Positions 22,204 to 30,713 of a stretch of 35,416 nt of DNA are shown one piece after another (the first letter of the stretch is position 1; each line of letters opens with the position of its first letter). The stretch is from Pyramidobacter piscolens (GTDB taxonomy: Bacteria; Synergistota; Synergistia; Synergistales; Dethiosulfovibrionaceae), in contig SFDM01000033.1 of NCBI GenBank assembly GCA_004558205.1, forward strand, positions 1-35,416. The letters are read 5' to 3'. The notes under the pieces were generated by a model that worked only from the letters and a program-made list of their open reading frames with translations, was not told the origin of the DNA and searched no databases. A program made the position numbers and the translations under genes.

Positions 22204-22599
22204 TTAAACGCGGCGTCTCTTGGGGGGACGGCAACCGTTGTGAGGAATCGGGGTCTCATCCTTAATGGAATTGACCTGCAGACCAATTGCCTGAAGAGCG
22301 CGGATCGCCGACTCACGGCCGGGACCGGGGCCCTTGACGATCACGTCGACTTCATGAAGGCCATGATCCTGGGCTGTTTTAGCCGCCTGCTGAGATGCGA
22401 TCTGAGCGGCAAAGGGGGTCGACTTGCGAGCTCCCTTAAATCCGACGTTGCCGCCCGATGCCCACGAAAGCAGGGCTCCACCCTTGTCGGTAATGCTTAC
22501 AATGGTGTTGTTAAACGTAGAATAAATATGAGCTACTCCGTAGCTTATATTTTTCTTTTCCTTTTTCTTTCCTTTACGCTGCGCTGTGCTCTTAGCCAC
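22204..22599 (-). CDS. rpsK: 30S ribosomal protein S11
   Basis: The 131-aa protein has a lysine-rich start and the S11 core VAHIYSTFNNTIVSITDKGGALLSWASGG. The PNGCRPPKRRRV-like tail appears here as IPHNGCRPPKRRRV. It forms part of the 30S platform that lines the mRNA exit. It follows rpsM by 18 nt. The next gene is rpoA; rpsD, often placed between them in proteobacteria, is absent. Confidence 0.97.
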   Translation of the reverse strand: MAKSTAQRKGKKKEKKNISYGVAHIYSTFNNTIVSITDKGGALLSWASGGNVGFKGARKSTPFAAQIASQQAAKTAQDHGLHEVDVIVKGPGPGRESAIRALQAIGLQVNSIKDETPIPHNGCRPPKRRRV

Positions 22600-22617
22600 G
22601 AACGTTACCTCCCTTTA

Positions 22618-22992
22618 TCAAGCGGTCTTTTTCTTGCCCGCAACTGGACGCGAAGGTCCCTTACGGGTACGGGCGTTCGTCTTCGTGCGCTGACCACGAA
22701 CAGGAAGTCCCTGTTTGTGACGAAGTCCGCGGTAGCATCCGATATCCATAAGTCGCTTGATGTTCATGGACACCTCACGGCGAAGGTCACCTTCAACCTT
22801 ATGGTTGTTCACGATCTCAGAGCGAAGAAGCTGGGCTTCTTCTTCAGTAAGATCCTTAACGCGCGTATCCGGATTTACTCCGGTCGTCTTAAGAATCTGC
22901 TGCGCTGTGCTCAGACCGATGCCATAAATGTAGGTGAGGCCGATCTCAACGCGCTTGTCGCGGGGAAGATCAACTCCTGCAATTCGAGCCAT
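22618..22992 (-). CDS. rpsM: 30S ribosomal protein S13
   Basis: The 124-aa S13 starts MARIAGVDLPRDKRVEIGLTYIYGIG and ends with the basic RGQRTKTNARTRKGPSRPVAGKKK tail that reaches the P-site tRNA. It is an intersubunit bridge protein of the 30S head. Its AGGAGG ribosome-binding site (8 nt before the ATG at 22992) is made of the last codons of rpmJ. Confidence 0.97.
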   Translation of the reverse strand: MARIAGVDLPRDKRVEIGLTYIYGIGLSTAQQILKTTGVNPDTRVKDLTEEEAQLLRSEIVNNHKVEGDLRREVSMNIKRLMDIGCYRGLRHKQGLPVRGQRTKTNARTRKGPSRPVAGKKKTA

Positions 22993-22997
22993 ACCAG

Positions 22998-23123
22998 TTA
23001 CCTCCTAGCTCCCTGACGCTGCTTATGACGGGGATCGCGGCTGCAAATAACGCGTACGACGCCATTCCGCCGGATCACTCGACAAAACTCACAAATTGGT
23101 TTAACCGAAGATCTCACTTTCAT
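22998..23123 (-). CDS. rpmJ: 50S ribosomal protein L36
   Basis: This 41-aa gene lies between infA and rpsM. The product starts MKVRSSVKPICEFCRVIRRN and has the zinc ligands Cys11, Cys14, Cys27 and His33, so it is the zinc-binding form. Bacterial L36 normally ends at about 37-38 residues after HKQRQG; here the frame continues with Ala-Arg-Arg before TAA. Those added codons contain the AGGAGG of rpsM, so the stop lies inside the leader of the next gene. L36 sits at the base of the L7/L12 stalk near the sarcin-ricin loop. Confidence is high from complete motif conservation. Confidence 0.95.
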   Translation of the reverse strand: MKVRSSVKPICEFCRVIRRNGVVRVICSRDPRHKQRQGARR

Positions 23124-23187
23124 AGACTGTACACACTCCTCTTGGACAATCCGCTCTGACCGCCGCAACGGTTCCAGAGGCCGGACA

Positions 23188-23409
23188 TCACTTAAATCTG
23201 TAGGTAATCCGCCCCCGCGTCAAGTCGTAGGGAGACAGCTCCACTAAAACCCTGTCGCCGGGAAGGATACGGATAAAATGCATTCTCATCTTTCCCGAAA
23301 CATGGGCCAGTATCACGTGTTCATTCTCCAGCTTGACCCGGAACATCGCGTTGGGCAGGGGCTCTACCACTTCTCCGCGAGCTTCAATCACATCGTCCTT
23401 GTTTGCCAT
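23188..23409 (-). CDS. infA: Translation initiation factor IF-1
   Basis: The 73-aa single OB-fold protein has the family pattern MANKDDVIEARGEVVEPLPNAMFRV, then HVSGKMRMHFIRILPGDRVLVELSPYDLTRGRITYR. It occupies the A site during initiation. The ATG at 23409 follows AAGG by 4 nt, within a purine-rich leader. It is placed between map and rpmJ as in Firmicutes. Confidence 0.97.
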   Translation of the reverse strand: MANKDDVIEARGEVVEPLPNAMFRVKLENEHVILAHVSGKMRMHFIRILPGDRVLVELSPYDLTRGRITYRFK

Positions 23410-23441
23410 AGAACCTTACGAACCTCCTCCAGGATGCCCGG

Positions 23442-24212
23442 CTACTGCCAGGGAGTCAGGATCTCAGCGCCCTCAGCCGTGACGAGCACTGTCTTTTCGA
23501 AATGAGCCGCATCGGAACCGTCGGCCGTCGATACAAGCCAACCGTCCTTCCCCTCGACCAGAGCTTCGCCTCCAGCCATAATCATAGGCTCGATAGCGAG
23601 GGTCATGCCCTTCAGCAGGGTAATGCCCGTCCCGGGTCTGCCGTAGTTCAAGACTGACGGCGCTTCGTGGGGATGACGCCCAATTCCGTGTCCTGCATAC
23701 TCCCTCACAACGCCATACCCTTTCGGAAGTACATAAGATTCAACGGCGTGACCAATGTCTCCCAGCGTCGCTCCGGCTTTCACCTGAGCGATCGCGCGAT
23801 CCAGGCTCTCGCGTGTGACGTCGAGCAGCGCCTGTCTCTCCGGAGAAATGTCTCCGACGGCGTAGGTATAGCACGCGTCGCCGTGAAGACCCTCATAACA
23901 CGCCATTACATCAACACTGACAATGTCGCCGTTCACCAGCACCCGATTGTCGCTGGGAATCCCGTGAACGACTTCGTCGTTGACCGAAGCGCATACGGAG
24001 CAGGGATAGGGCTCAGGAATACCGGGAACTACGTAGCCCTTTTCTGACGGAGTAGCTCCCGATTTCCTGATATAGTCCTCTGCAAATCGATCAATGTCGG
24101 CGGTCGTAATGCCGGGCACGACGAATTTTTTCAAACTCATCAGCAACTCGGCCACAATCGCGCCGGCACGACGCATCTTTTCAATATCCCCTGATGTTTT
24201 TAGGGAGATCAT
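23442..24212 (-). CDS. map: Type I methionine aminopeptidase
   Basis: The enzyme removes the initiator methionine from nascent proteins. The 256-aa pita-bread fold has all five metal ligands: Asp101, Asp112, His175, Glu208 and Glu239, with the catalytic His83 in NDEVVHGIPS. It lacks the N-terminal zinc-finger extension of some type I forms. The ATG at 24212 overlaps the adk stop in an ATGA. Confidence 0.97.
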   Translation of the reverse strand: MISLKTSGDIEKMRRAGAIVAELLMSLKKFVVPGITTADIDRFAEDYIRKSGATPSEKGYVVPGIPEPYPCSVCASVNDEVVHGIPSDNRVLVNGDIVSVDVMACYEGLHGDACYTYAVGDISPERQALLDVTRESLDRAIAQVKAGATLGDIGHAVESYVLPKGYGVVREYAGHGIGRHPHEAPSVLNYGRPGTGITLLKGMTLAIEPMIMAGGEALVEGKDGWLVSTADGSDAAHFEKTVLVTAEGAEILTPWQ

Positions 24213-24859
24213 ACATGCCTCTCAAGCAGAGCTTCTACGTGATTTAAAACTTTGTCGCCCGACTCTGCGGCATCCACGCGGAGCAGCAGCCCCACCTTGT
24301 CATAGTAGTCGATCAGCGGAGCGGTCTGATCGTGATAGACGGCCAGACGCTGGCGAATCACCGACTCCTTGTCGTCGTCGCGCTGATAGAGCTCGCCGCC
24401 GCAAGCGTCACAGTGATCTCCAGCCGCCGACGGCTTGAAGGCCACATGGAAGATCTTGCCGCAGCCTCGGCACATACGGCGGCCGCAAAGACGTTCCACA
24501 ACCGTGTCGTCGGGAACGTCGAGCAGAATCACGCCGTCGAGCTTAATGCCCATGTCCTTCAGCAGCGCCGTCAAGGCTTCAGCCTGGGGAACCGTGCGGG
24601 GAAATCCATCGAGGATAAATCCCTTCGCGCAGTCGGCTTCGCTCAAACGGCCGCGCATCATGCCTACGATCACGTCGTCGGGAACCAGGCCGCCGGCATC
24701 CATGAAGGACTTGGCTTTCTTGCCCAGCTCCGTGCCGGCTTTGACGTTGGCGCGGAGAATATCGCCCGTGGAGATGTGAGCAACGCCATGCTTCGCTACG
24801 ATCTTTTCGGCCTGGGTGCCCTTACCGGCGCCGGGAGGTCCTACGAGAATGATTCTCAT
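24209..24859 (-). CDS. adk: Adenylate kinase, zinc-lid type
   Basis: Adk balances AMP, ADP and ATP. The 216-aa long-lid form has the P-loop GPPGAGKGT at 7-15, FILDGFPRT at 81-89 and a lid with four cysteines (130, 133, 150, 153) able to hold structural zinc. The Cys4 lid is common in Gram-positive and some deep-branching bacteria and absent in enterobacteria. It lies 14 nt after secY and is coupled to map. Confidence 0.97.
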   Translation of the reverse strand: MRIILVGPPGAGKGTQAEKIVAKHGVAHISTGDILRANVKAGTELGKKAKSFMDAGGLVPDDVIVGMMRGRLSEADCAKGFILDGFPRTVPQAEALTALLKDMGIKLDGVILLDVPDDTVVERLCGRRMCRGCGKIFHVAFKPSAAGDHCDACGGELYQRDDDKESVIRQRLAVYHDQTAPLIDYYDKVGLLLRVDAAESGDKVLNHVEALLERHV

Positions 24860-24873
24860 CTTACAGGCCCTCT

Positions 24874-26169
24874 CTAGAAACGGAAGAGACCATTGGTCCC
24901 GCTCTTGCTGCGCTTGAGGATACCCTCATAGTTGCGCATGAGCAGCTGGCTCTCCACCTGCTGGACGATCTCAAGCGCCACACCGACGACGATCAGCACG
25001 GCCGTGCCGCCGAAGTAGAAGCTGGTGATCCCGAACATATTGGTCATCATGTTGGGGATCAGAGCGACCACCACGAGGAAAACCGCGCCGACCATGGTGA
25101 TGCGGGAGGCGATCTTCTCAATGTAATCCGAAGTGGGCTTGCCGGGACGGATCCCGAGGATGAAGCCGCCGTTTTTCTTCATGTTCTCCGCGATCTCCGA
25201 GGGATTGAACACCATGGCGGTATAGAAGAAGGAGAAGAAAACGATCAGCACCACGTAAAGAATCGTGTAAATCCAGCTTCCCGGCGCAAAGGCGTTCGCC
25301 AGCTGAGCGGCAAAGGAGCCGCTGAACAGGCGGAGCACCGTGGAGGGGAAGATCAGAAGCGAGGAAGCGAAGATGATGGGCATCACGCCGCCCTGGTTGA
25401 CTCTCAGGGGGATGAAGGTGCTCTGCCCGCCATAGACCTTATTTCCGACGACGCGCTTTGCGTACTGGACCGGGAGACGGCGCTGGCCTTCCTGAAGGAG
25501 CACGGCTCCTGCAAGAACGGCGACCATCAGTACCAGGGCCAAAATCAGCGTAACAAAGTTCATCTCGCCGGAGCTCAGCATGCCGAAGGTCTGAATGACC
25601 GCCTCGGGAAGCCGGGCCACGATACCGGCAAAGATCAGCAGTGAAATGCCGTTGCCGATGCCGTGATCGGTCATCTCTTCGCCGATCCACATGACCGCGA
25701 TGGAACCGGCTACCGCCGTAATCACCGCAACCATGAAATCAAGCGACGTCCCTGCGAGAACCCCCACGCGGCGAAGCCAGAACGCCATACCGACCGCCTG
25801 CACGAACGCGAAAAGGATCGCGCCGTACCGGGTGTACTGGGCCATTTTCTTCTGTCCCTGGGGACCTTCCTTCTGCATCCTCTCAAGGACGGGGAAAATG
25901 ACCACAGCCAGCTGCATGACGATGCTCGCGTTGATATAGGGGGCTACGCCAAGCGAAAACAAGCTGAACCTTCTCAGCGCGCCGCCAGCAAACAGATCCA
26001 GGAAGCCAAGTACGCCGCTTCCTTCAAAGAGGTGAGACATAGCGGCAGAGTCAATGCCGGGCGTAGGAATGTGGGCTCCCAGGCGGAAGATGAACAGCAT
26101 TCCCAGCGTGAAGAGTATGCGTCTTTTGAGATCCGGAAGTTTGAATACGTCGCGGAAGGTGTCAGCCAC
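24874..26169 (-). CDS. secY: Protein translocase subunit SecY
   Basis: SecY is the channel of the Sec translocon in the inner membrane. The 431-aa protein shows about ten membrane helices, beginning with RRILFTLGMLFIFRLGAHIPTPGID. The plug region follows (FLDLFAGGALRRFSLFSLGVAPYI), with the cytoplasmic C5 segment GKPTSDYIEKIASRI before the last helices. Its ATG is only 1 nt after the rplO stop, consistent with coupled translation from the spc operon. Confidence 0.97.
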   Translation of the reverse strand: MADTFRDVFKLPDLKRRILFTLGMLFIFRLGAHIPTPGIDSAAMSHLFEGSGVLGFLDLFAGGALRRFSLFSLGVAPYINASIVMQLAVVIFPVLERMQKEGPQGQKKMAQYTRYGAILFAFVQAVGMAFWLRRVGVLAGTSLDFMVAVITAVAGSIAVMWIGEEMTDHGIGNGISLLIFAGIVARLPEAVIQTFGMLSSGEMNFVTLILALVLMVAVLAGAVLLQEGQRRLPVQYAKRVVGNKVYGGQSTFIPLRVNQGGVMPIIFASSLLIFPSTVLRLFSGSFAAQLANAFAPGSWIYTILYVVLIVFFSFFYTAMVFNPSEIAENMKKNGGFILGIRPGKPTSDYIEKIASRITMVGAVFLVVVALIPNMMTNMFGITSFYFGGTAVLIVVGVALEIVQQVESQLLMRNYEGILKRSKSGTNGLFRF

Positions 26170-26170
26170 T

Positions 26171-26617
26171 TTAGATCACCTCGGCAGTCCCGCCGGCGGC
26201 AGCGATTTTCTGAGCCGCTGAACCGCTGAAGGCTTCCGCCTTGATCGTAAGGGGCTTGTTGATATCTCCCTTTGCAAGGATCTTCACAGGAGCGTCCATG
26301 CTCCGCACAAGGCCGAAAGCAAAGAGCTCGTTGACGGTGACCACGGCGTTCTCCTTAAAGATCTCCGCGATGTCTCCAAGGTTGGCAATCTGATATTCCT
26401 TGGCGAAACGGCAGTTGTTGAAGCCACGCTTGGGCATGCGGCGGACCATGGGCATCTGGCCGCCTTCAAATCCGGGACGGATGCTGCTGCCTCTACGTGA
26501 GCCGTAACCCTTCGTACCTCTGCCCGCAGTTTTGCCGTTGCCGCAGCCGATGCCGCATCCAACGCGCTTGGGTTTACGCCTGGAACCAGCAGCCGGGCGC
26601 AGATCACTAAGATTCAT
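26171..26617 (-). CDS. rplO: 50S ribosomal protein L15
   Basis: The 148-aa L15 starts MNLSDLRPAAGSRRKPKRVGCGIGCGNGKTAGRGTKGYGSR (a glycine/arginine-rich extension that threads into 23S rRNA), followed by the globular part from GGQMPMVRRMPKRGF. It is a late-assembly 50S protein. It lies between rpmD (11 nt) and secY (1 nt). Confidence 0.97.
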   Translation of the reverse strand: MNLSDLRPAAGSRRKPKRVGCGIGCGNGKTAGRGTKGYGSRRGSSIRPGFEGGQMPMVRRMPKRGFNNCRFAKEYQIANLGDIAEIFKENAVVTVNELFAFGLVRSMDAPVKILAKGDINKPLTIKAEAFSGSAAQKIAAAGGTAEVI

Positions 26618-26628
26618 GATTATGCCCC

Positions 26629-26814
26629 CTATCCTTCAATTTCGGTGCACTCAACAAGATGAGACACCTTGCGAACCATACCGCGAATCTGGGGCGTATC
26701 CTCATGGACCACCACAGAGTTCAGCTTACGCAATCCCAACGCCTTGATGGTGCGGCTCTGACGGTCAGGACGGCCGATGTCGCTTCTCTTCCATACAATA
26801 CGGAGTTTGGCCAT
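26629..26814 (-). CDS. rpmD: 50S ribosomal protein L30
   Basis: This 61-aa protein has the L30 core LRIVWKRSDIGRPDRQSRTIKALGLRKLNSVVVHEDTPQIRGMVRKVSHLV. L30 is lacking in some bacterial lineages but is intact here. It lies in normal spc order between rpsE and rplO. Confidence 0.95.
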   Translation of the reverse strand: MAKLRIVWKRSDIGRPDRQSRTIKALGLRKLNSVVVHEDTPQIRGMVRKVSHLVECTEIEG

Positions 26815-26826
26815 AACCTAATCCTC

Positions 26827-27336
26827 CTAAGCGCTCTGCTCGGGCGTCTTTTTCTTGCCGCGGAGAGCCATAATCTCGTCGCGGGTGCGCATGCCGCTCA
26901 CCGCTGCGAGTGTAGCGCGGGCAATATTGATGGGATTGCTGGTACGTCCCACAACTTTGGTCATAACGTCTTTCACGCCGCCCAGCTCCATAATGGCGCG
27001 GACGACAGGGCCGGCAATAACGCCGGTACCGTCGGCAGCTGGACGCAGAAGGACTTCCGCGGAACCGAACTTGCCGATGATGGGGTGGGGAATGGTCTTG
27101 CCGTAACGCTTCATGAAGATCATTTCTTTTTTGGCGGCTTCCATTCCCTTGCGCACGGCCTCAGAAATTTCGCGAGCCTTGCCCATGCCGATGCCCACAT
27201 GTCCTTCGCCGTCGCCGACGACAAGAAGAATGCTAAAGCGGAAGCGCTTTCCGCCTTTAACGGTCTTGCTGACGCGGTTAATGGCAACTACGCGCTCGAT
27301 CAGCTCGGTGCCGCTCGCAGGCTGTTTTCCGTTCAT
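26827..27336 (-). CDS. rpsE: 30S ribosomal protein S5
   Basis: The 169-aa S5 has the double-stranded-RNA-like N-terminal half (LIERVVAINRVSKTVKGGKRFRFSILLVVGD) and the C-terminal domain with GTGVIAGPVVRAIMELGGVKDVMTK. It contributes to decoding fidelity near the mRNA entry site. The order rplR-rpsE-rpmD is standard. Confidence 0.97.
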   Translation of the reverse strand: MNGKQPASGTELIERVVAINRVSKTVKGGKRFRFSILLVVGDGEGHVGIGMGKAREISEAVRKGMEAAKKEMIFMKRYGKTIPHPIIGKFGSAEVLLRPAADGTGVIAGPVVRAIMELGGVKDVMTKVVGRTSNPINIARATLAAVSGMRTRDEIMALRGKKKTPEQSA

Positions 27337-27347
27337 TGATATCCTCC

Positions 27348-27719
27348 TTAGAGCTTCAAGCCGGCTTCACGGGCAGCGTCGGCAATAGCCTGAACGCGGC
27401 CGTGATATACATGACCACCGCGGTCAAAAACGACTTCGGTGATTCCTTTTTCCTTCGCACGCTCGGCAATAAGCTTGCCCAGCACCTTGGCTGCCGCCAC
27501 CGTGCAATGCCCGCACTCAAGGCTCGCTGCCACAGCCTTTTCCTTCGTGGAAACGGAGAACAGCGTGTGACCGACGGTGTCGTCGATCACCTGCACGTAA
27601 ATATCCCGCAGACTGCGGAAGACGGACATCCTGGGTCTCTCAGCAGTGCCGGAGATTTTACTGCGAAGACGGCGGTGCCGAAGGAGACGCATCTCATTTC
27701 TGCTTCTGGTCTTAATCAT
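27348..27719 (-). CDS. rplR: 50S ribosomal protein L18
   Basis: The 123-aa protein binds 5S rRNA. It shows RPRMSVFRSLRDIYVQVIDD-type sequence after a basic start (IKTRSRNEMRLLRHRRLRSKI) and ends VFDRGGHVYHGRVQAIADAAREAGLKL, the L18 hallmark. Confidence 0.97.
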   Translation of the reverse strand: MIKTRSRNEMRLLRHRRLRSKISGTAERPRMSVFRSLRDIYVQVIDDTVGHTLFSVSTKEKAVAASLECGHCTVAAAKVLGKLIAERAKEKGITEVVFDRGGHVYHGRVQAIADAAREAGLKL

Positions 27720-27735
27720 ATCGGCTCACCTCGTC

Positions 27736-28275
27736 TTACTTGCTAGCGGTCTTGCCGGCCTTGCGAAGAATGCGCTCGCCCTTGTAGTGGATGCCCTTGC
27801 CCTTGTAAGGCTCAGGAGCACGGTACTCGCGGATGATCGCAGCAATCTGGCCGACTGCCTGTTTGTCAATGCCCTTGACTAGAATCGTCGTATTGCCGTC
27901 CACAGCGAAGGAAATTCCTGCCGGAGGAACCACTTCCACGGGATGGGAGAATCCCAGGCTCAAGTCCAGGTTCTTGCCCTTCATGGCAGCGCGGTAACCA
28001 ACGCCCACAATCTCGAGGACCTTGGTATAACCTTCCGTCACGCCCACCACCATGTTGTTGATCATGGCGCGGACCATGCCGTGCGCGGCCTTGGTGGGAA
28101 TCTCTTCGTTCGCCCTGAGGACATGAACGGCGCCGTCTTTCACCTCGACGGAGATGTTGTGGATGCTGTCCATGGAGAGCTCGCCGTGAGCGCCCTTAAC
28201 GACGATTTTTCCCTCTTTGACTTCTACGCTGACGCCCTTTGGGAGTGTGATGGGTTTACGTCCTATTCTTGACAT
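27736..28275 (-). CDS. rplF: 50S ribosomal protein L6
   Basis: The 179-aa L6 begins MSRIGRKPITLPKGVSVEV, has the two repeated L6 domains and ends with YRAPEPYKGKGIHYKGERILRKAGKTASK. It lies near the GTPase-associated centre of the 50S subunit. Confidence 0.97.
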   Translation of the reverse strand: MSRIGRKPITLPKGVSVEVKEGKIVVKGAHGELSMDSIHNISVEVKDGAVHVLRANEEIPTKAAHGMVRAMINNMVVGVTEGYTKVLEIVGVGYRAAMKGKNLDLSLGFSHPVEVVPPAGISFAVDGNTTILVKGIDKQAVGQIAAIIREYRAPEPYKGKGIHYKGERILRKAGKTASK

Positions 28276-28290
28276 GATAATCCCTCACTC

Positions 28291-28695
28291 TTACCAGACA
28301 TAGCAAATTACTTCTCCGCCAAGCCCAAGTACCCGGGCCTCAGCGTCAGTCTTCAGACCCTGAGAAGTAGAAACAATAGCTATTCCTAAGCCGCCCATAA
28401 CCTTGGGCAGCTTGTCCTTGCCGACGTAAAGACGGCGGCCGGGCTTACTCATGCGGCGAAGGCCCTGAACGACGCGCTCGCGATTCGGTCCATAGTTCAT
28501 GAAAACCTTGAGGGTTCCGAAAGGCTTCTTCGGGTCGTTGAGTACCTTGTAGTTGCGGATGTAACCTTCACTTTTAAGAATCTTCGCAATCCCGAGCTTC
28601 ATCTTGCTGATCGGGATATCAACGCTCTCATGGTAAACCATGTTGGCGTTGCGAATTCGCGTGAGCATATCCGCAATCGGATCGTTGACGTACAT
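28291..28695 (-). CDS. rpsH: 30S ribosomal protein S8
   Basis: The 134-aa S8 begins MYVNDPIADMLTRIRNANM and has the C-terminal STSQGLKTDAEARVLGLGGEVICYVW signature. It binds helix 21 of 16S rRNA and, in E. coli, represses the spc operon by binding the rplE leader. Such a site was not recognised near rplE here. Confidence 0.97.
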   Translation of the reverse strand: MYVNDPIADMLTRIRNANMVYHESVDIPISKMKLGIAKILKSEGYIRNYKVLNDPKKPFGTLKVFMNYGPNRERVVQGLRRMSKPGRRLYVGKDKLPKVMGGLGIAIVSTSQGLKTDAEARVLGLGGEVICYVW

Positions 28696-28726
28696 GAAAG
28701 TTCCCCTTTCTCTTTAAAGCGGTGGC

Positions 28727-28912
28727 TTACCAGCTCGACTTGACGATTCCCGGAATTTTGCCTTCCCGGGCGAGCGAGCGGAAGCAGCAGCGGCACATGT
28801 CAAAATCTCTCATGTAGCCGTGCATACGGCCACACAGCGGGCATCTGTTATAGCCGCGTGTCGAAAACTTCGGGGTAAGCGCAGCTTTGTTTCTCAGTGC
28901 TTTTCTAGCCAT
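28727..28912 (-). CDS. rpsN: 30S ribosomal protein S14, zinc-binding type Z
   Basis: At 61 aa with Cys24, Cys27, Cys40 and Cys43 (NRCPLCGRMHGYMRDFDMCRCCF) this is the short zinc-binding form (S14 type Z), not the roughly 100-aa zinc-free form. It sits in the 30S head. Ordinary position between rplE and rpsH. Confidence 0.97.
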   Translation of the reverse strand: MARKALRNKAALTPKFSTRGYNRCPLCGRMHGYMRDFDMCRCCFRSLAREGKIPGIVKSSW

Positions 28913-28923
28913 TATTACCCCTC

Positions 28924-29475
28924 CTAGTTATGGGCGTGCGCAAAAGGCATGCCAAGCTTCGAAAGCATGACGAAAGCCTCTTCGTCGGTCTCGGCGGTGG
29001 TGACGATGGAAATGTTCATTCCGCGGATCGAAATGACCTTGTCATAGTTGATCTCGGGGAAGATCAGCTGTTCCTTCAGCCCGAGGTTGTAATTGCCGCG
29101 TCCATCGAAGGAAGTTCTCGAAACTCCCTGGAAGTCCTTGATGCGGGCAAGTGCCAGGTTCAGCAGCCTGTCGAGGAACTCCCACATGCGCGTCCCGCGC
29201 AGGGTGACGCAGCAGGCGACGGGCGATCCCTCGCGAAGCTTGAAGTTCGCGATGGACTTCCTGGCCTTCTTGATCATGGGGCGCTGTCCGCTGATCGTCG
29301 CAAGTTCGTTGACGGCGGCGTCGATGAACTTGGAATCGCTCTTCGCATCGCCGACGCCGATGTTGATAACCACCTTGACGACCTTGGGAATCCGGGTGGG
29401 ATTCTTGTAGGCGAACTGCTCCATCATTGCGGGAACAGCAACGCCCTTATACTTATCCAGCATACGTACGGTCAT
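28924..29475 (-). CDS. rplE: 50S ribosomal protein L5
   Basis: The 183-aa L5 binds 5S rRNA and contacts P-site tRNA. It has NPTRIPKVVKVVINIGVGDAKSDSK and the RGTRMWEFLDRLLNLALARIKDFQGVS segment. The ATG at 29475, 6 nt after GGAGG, is preferred; conserved sequence starts a few residues later at MLDKYKG. Confidence 0.97.
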   Translation of the reverse strand: MTVRMLDKYKGVAVPAMMEQFAYKNPTRIPKVVKVVINIGVGDAKSDSKFIDAAVNELATISGQRPMIKKARKSIANFKLREGSPVACCVTLRGTRMWEFLDRLLNLALARIKDFQGVSRTSFDGRGNYNLGLKEQLIFPEINYDKVISIRGMNISIVTTAETDEEAFVMLSKLGMPFAHAHN

Positions 29476-29490
29476 AATTTGCCTCCTCCA

Positions 29491-29817
29491 CTACAGCTGG
29501 TCGATGATCTCGCCGGAAACCTTCGCCACGCGAACTTTGCGGCCGTTTTCCAGGAAAGCATGACCAATGCGGGTGGGTTTGCCGGTATTGGGGCAAATCA
29601 GCATCACCTTGGAGGCGTAGATCGGCGTCTCCTTCTTGACAATGCCGCCCTGCGGATTGGCCTGAGTGGGCTTTGAATGACGCGACGCCACGCTGACTCC
29701 CTCGACAATGACCTTATTGTCCGCAGGAAGAGAGACCAGGATCTTGCCTTCCTTGCCCTTATCCTTGCCGGAGATGACCTTTACGCGGTCACCTTTTTTT
29801 AAACGCATTCTGCTCAT
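29491..29817 (-). CDS. rplX: 50S ribosomal protein L24
   Basis: The 108-aa L24 begins MSRMRLKKGDRVKVISGKDKGKEGKI, a KOW motif, and is an early-assembly 50S protein near the tunnel exit. The ATG at 29817 is 7 nt after GGAGGG. Confidence 0.97.
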   Translation of the reverse strand: MSRMRLKKGDRVKVISGKDKGKEGKILVSLPADNKVIVEGVSVASRHSKPTQANPQGGIVKKETPIYASKVMLICPNTGKPTRIGHAFLENGRKVRVAKVSGEIIDQL

Positions 29818-29829
29818 GACGCAGCCCTC

Positions 29830-30198
29830 CTACACAACTTCAGGCGCCAGGGAGACGATACGCATGTACTTCTTCGCGCGCAGCTCACGGGCGACAGGGC
29901 CAAAGATACGGGTGCCTTTAGGATCGCCGTTGGCGTCGATGATAACCGCAGCGTTATCGTCGAAACGGACATAGGAACCGTCAACGCGGCGCTGCTCTTT
30001 CTTCGTGCGGACGATCACAGCCTTCACGACCTTGCCCTTTTCAATGTTGCTGTTCGGGATGGCTTCCTTGACAGCGCACACGATGACATCGCCGATCACG
30101 CCCCAACGGCGGCGGCTGCCGCCGAGGACCTGAATGCACTTCACTCGCTTCGCGCCGGTGTTATCGGCGACGTTAAGCACGGTATTCAACTGGATCAT
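29830..30198 (-). CDS. rplN: 50S ribosomal protein L14
   Basis: The 122-aa L14 has MIQLNTVLNVADNTGAKRVKCIQVLGGSRRR and the GTRIFGPVARELRAKKYMRIVSLAPEVV end. It forms an intersubunit bridge and is the binding site of the silencing factor RsfS. Confidence 0.98.
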   Translation of the reverse strand: MIQLNTVLNVADNTGAKRVKCIQVLGGSRRRWGVIGDVIVCAVKEAIPNSNIEKGKVVKAVIVRTKKEQRRVDGSYVRFDDNAAVIIDANGDPKGTRIFGPVARELRAKKYMRIVSLAPEVV

Positions 30199-30201
30199 CG
30201 G

Positions 30202-30489
30202 TTAAACCTCCTCGACAGATCCGCCCAGAATGGGGGCTCTCTCAATGATCTTCACGAGGGTCCAGCGCTTGTTCCTGCTCATGGGACGAGTTTCGGCAAT
30301 CTGGACTTTATCGCCAACGCGGCAGCTGTTCTCAGCATCATGAGCCAGGAACTTGCTGGACTTGATGATACGCTTGCCGTAGACGGGGTGCATTGCATGG
30401 CGCGTCACCATGACGGAAATAGACTTCTCCATCTTATCGCTGACGACAACGCCGACTTTCACCTTGCGGTGAGGTGTTCTTGCTTCCAT
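30202..30489 (-). CDS. rpsQ: 30S ribosomal protein S17
   Basis: The 95-aa S17 shows the OB-fold pattern KVGVVVSDKMEKSISVMVTRHAMHPVYGKRI and GDKVQIAETRPMSRNKRWTLVKI. It lies between rpmC (6 nt) and rplN (3 nt). Confidence 0.97.
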   Translation of the reverse strand: MEARTPHRKVKVGVVVSDKMEKSISVMVTRHAMHPVYGKRIIKSSKFLAHDAENSCRVGDKVQIAETRPMSRNKRWTLVKIIERAPILGGSVEEV

Positions 30490-30495
30490 CGTGCC

Positions 30496-30711
30496 TTACC
30501 TCCTTCCAGCGTTCACGTTCAGTCCTTGTTCCTTTTCGTGAACAATGGTAAGGACTCTCGCGATGGTCTTCTTGACCTCTCTGATTCTGCTGGTGTTTTT
30601 CAACTGTCCAACAGCGTTCTGGAAGCGCAAGTTGAAGAGCTCTTCCTTAAACTGACTGTGCTTGCTCATGAGCTCTTCAACAGTCATATCACGCAGACTC
30701 TTGGCGTCCAT
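30496..30711 (-). CDS. rpmC: 50S ribosomal protein L29
   Basis: This 71-aa helical protein has the L29 signature ELFNLRFQNAVGQLKNTSRIREVKKTIARVLTI. It sits by the tunnel exit and helps form the SRP and trigger-factor docking site. It starts 2 nt after rplP. Confidence 0.96.
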   Translation of the reverse strand: MDAKSLRDMTVEELMSKHSQFKEELFNLRFQNAVGQLKNTSRIREVKKTIARVLTIVHEKEQGLNVNAGRR

Positions 30712-30713
30712 AA

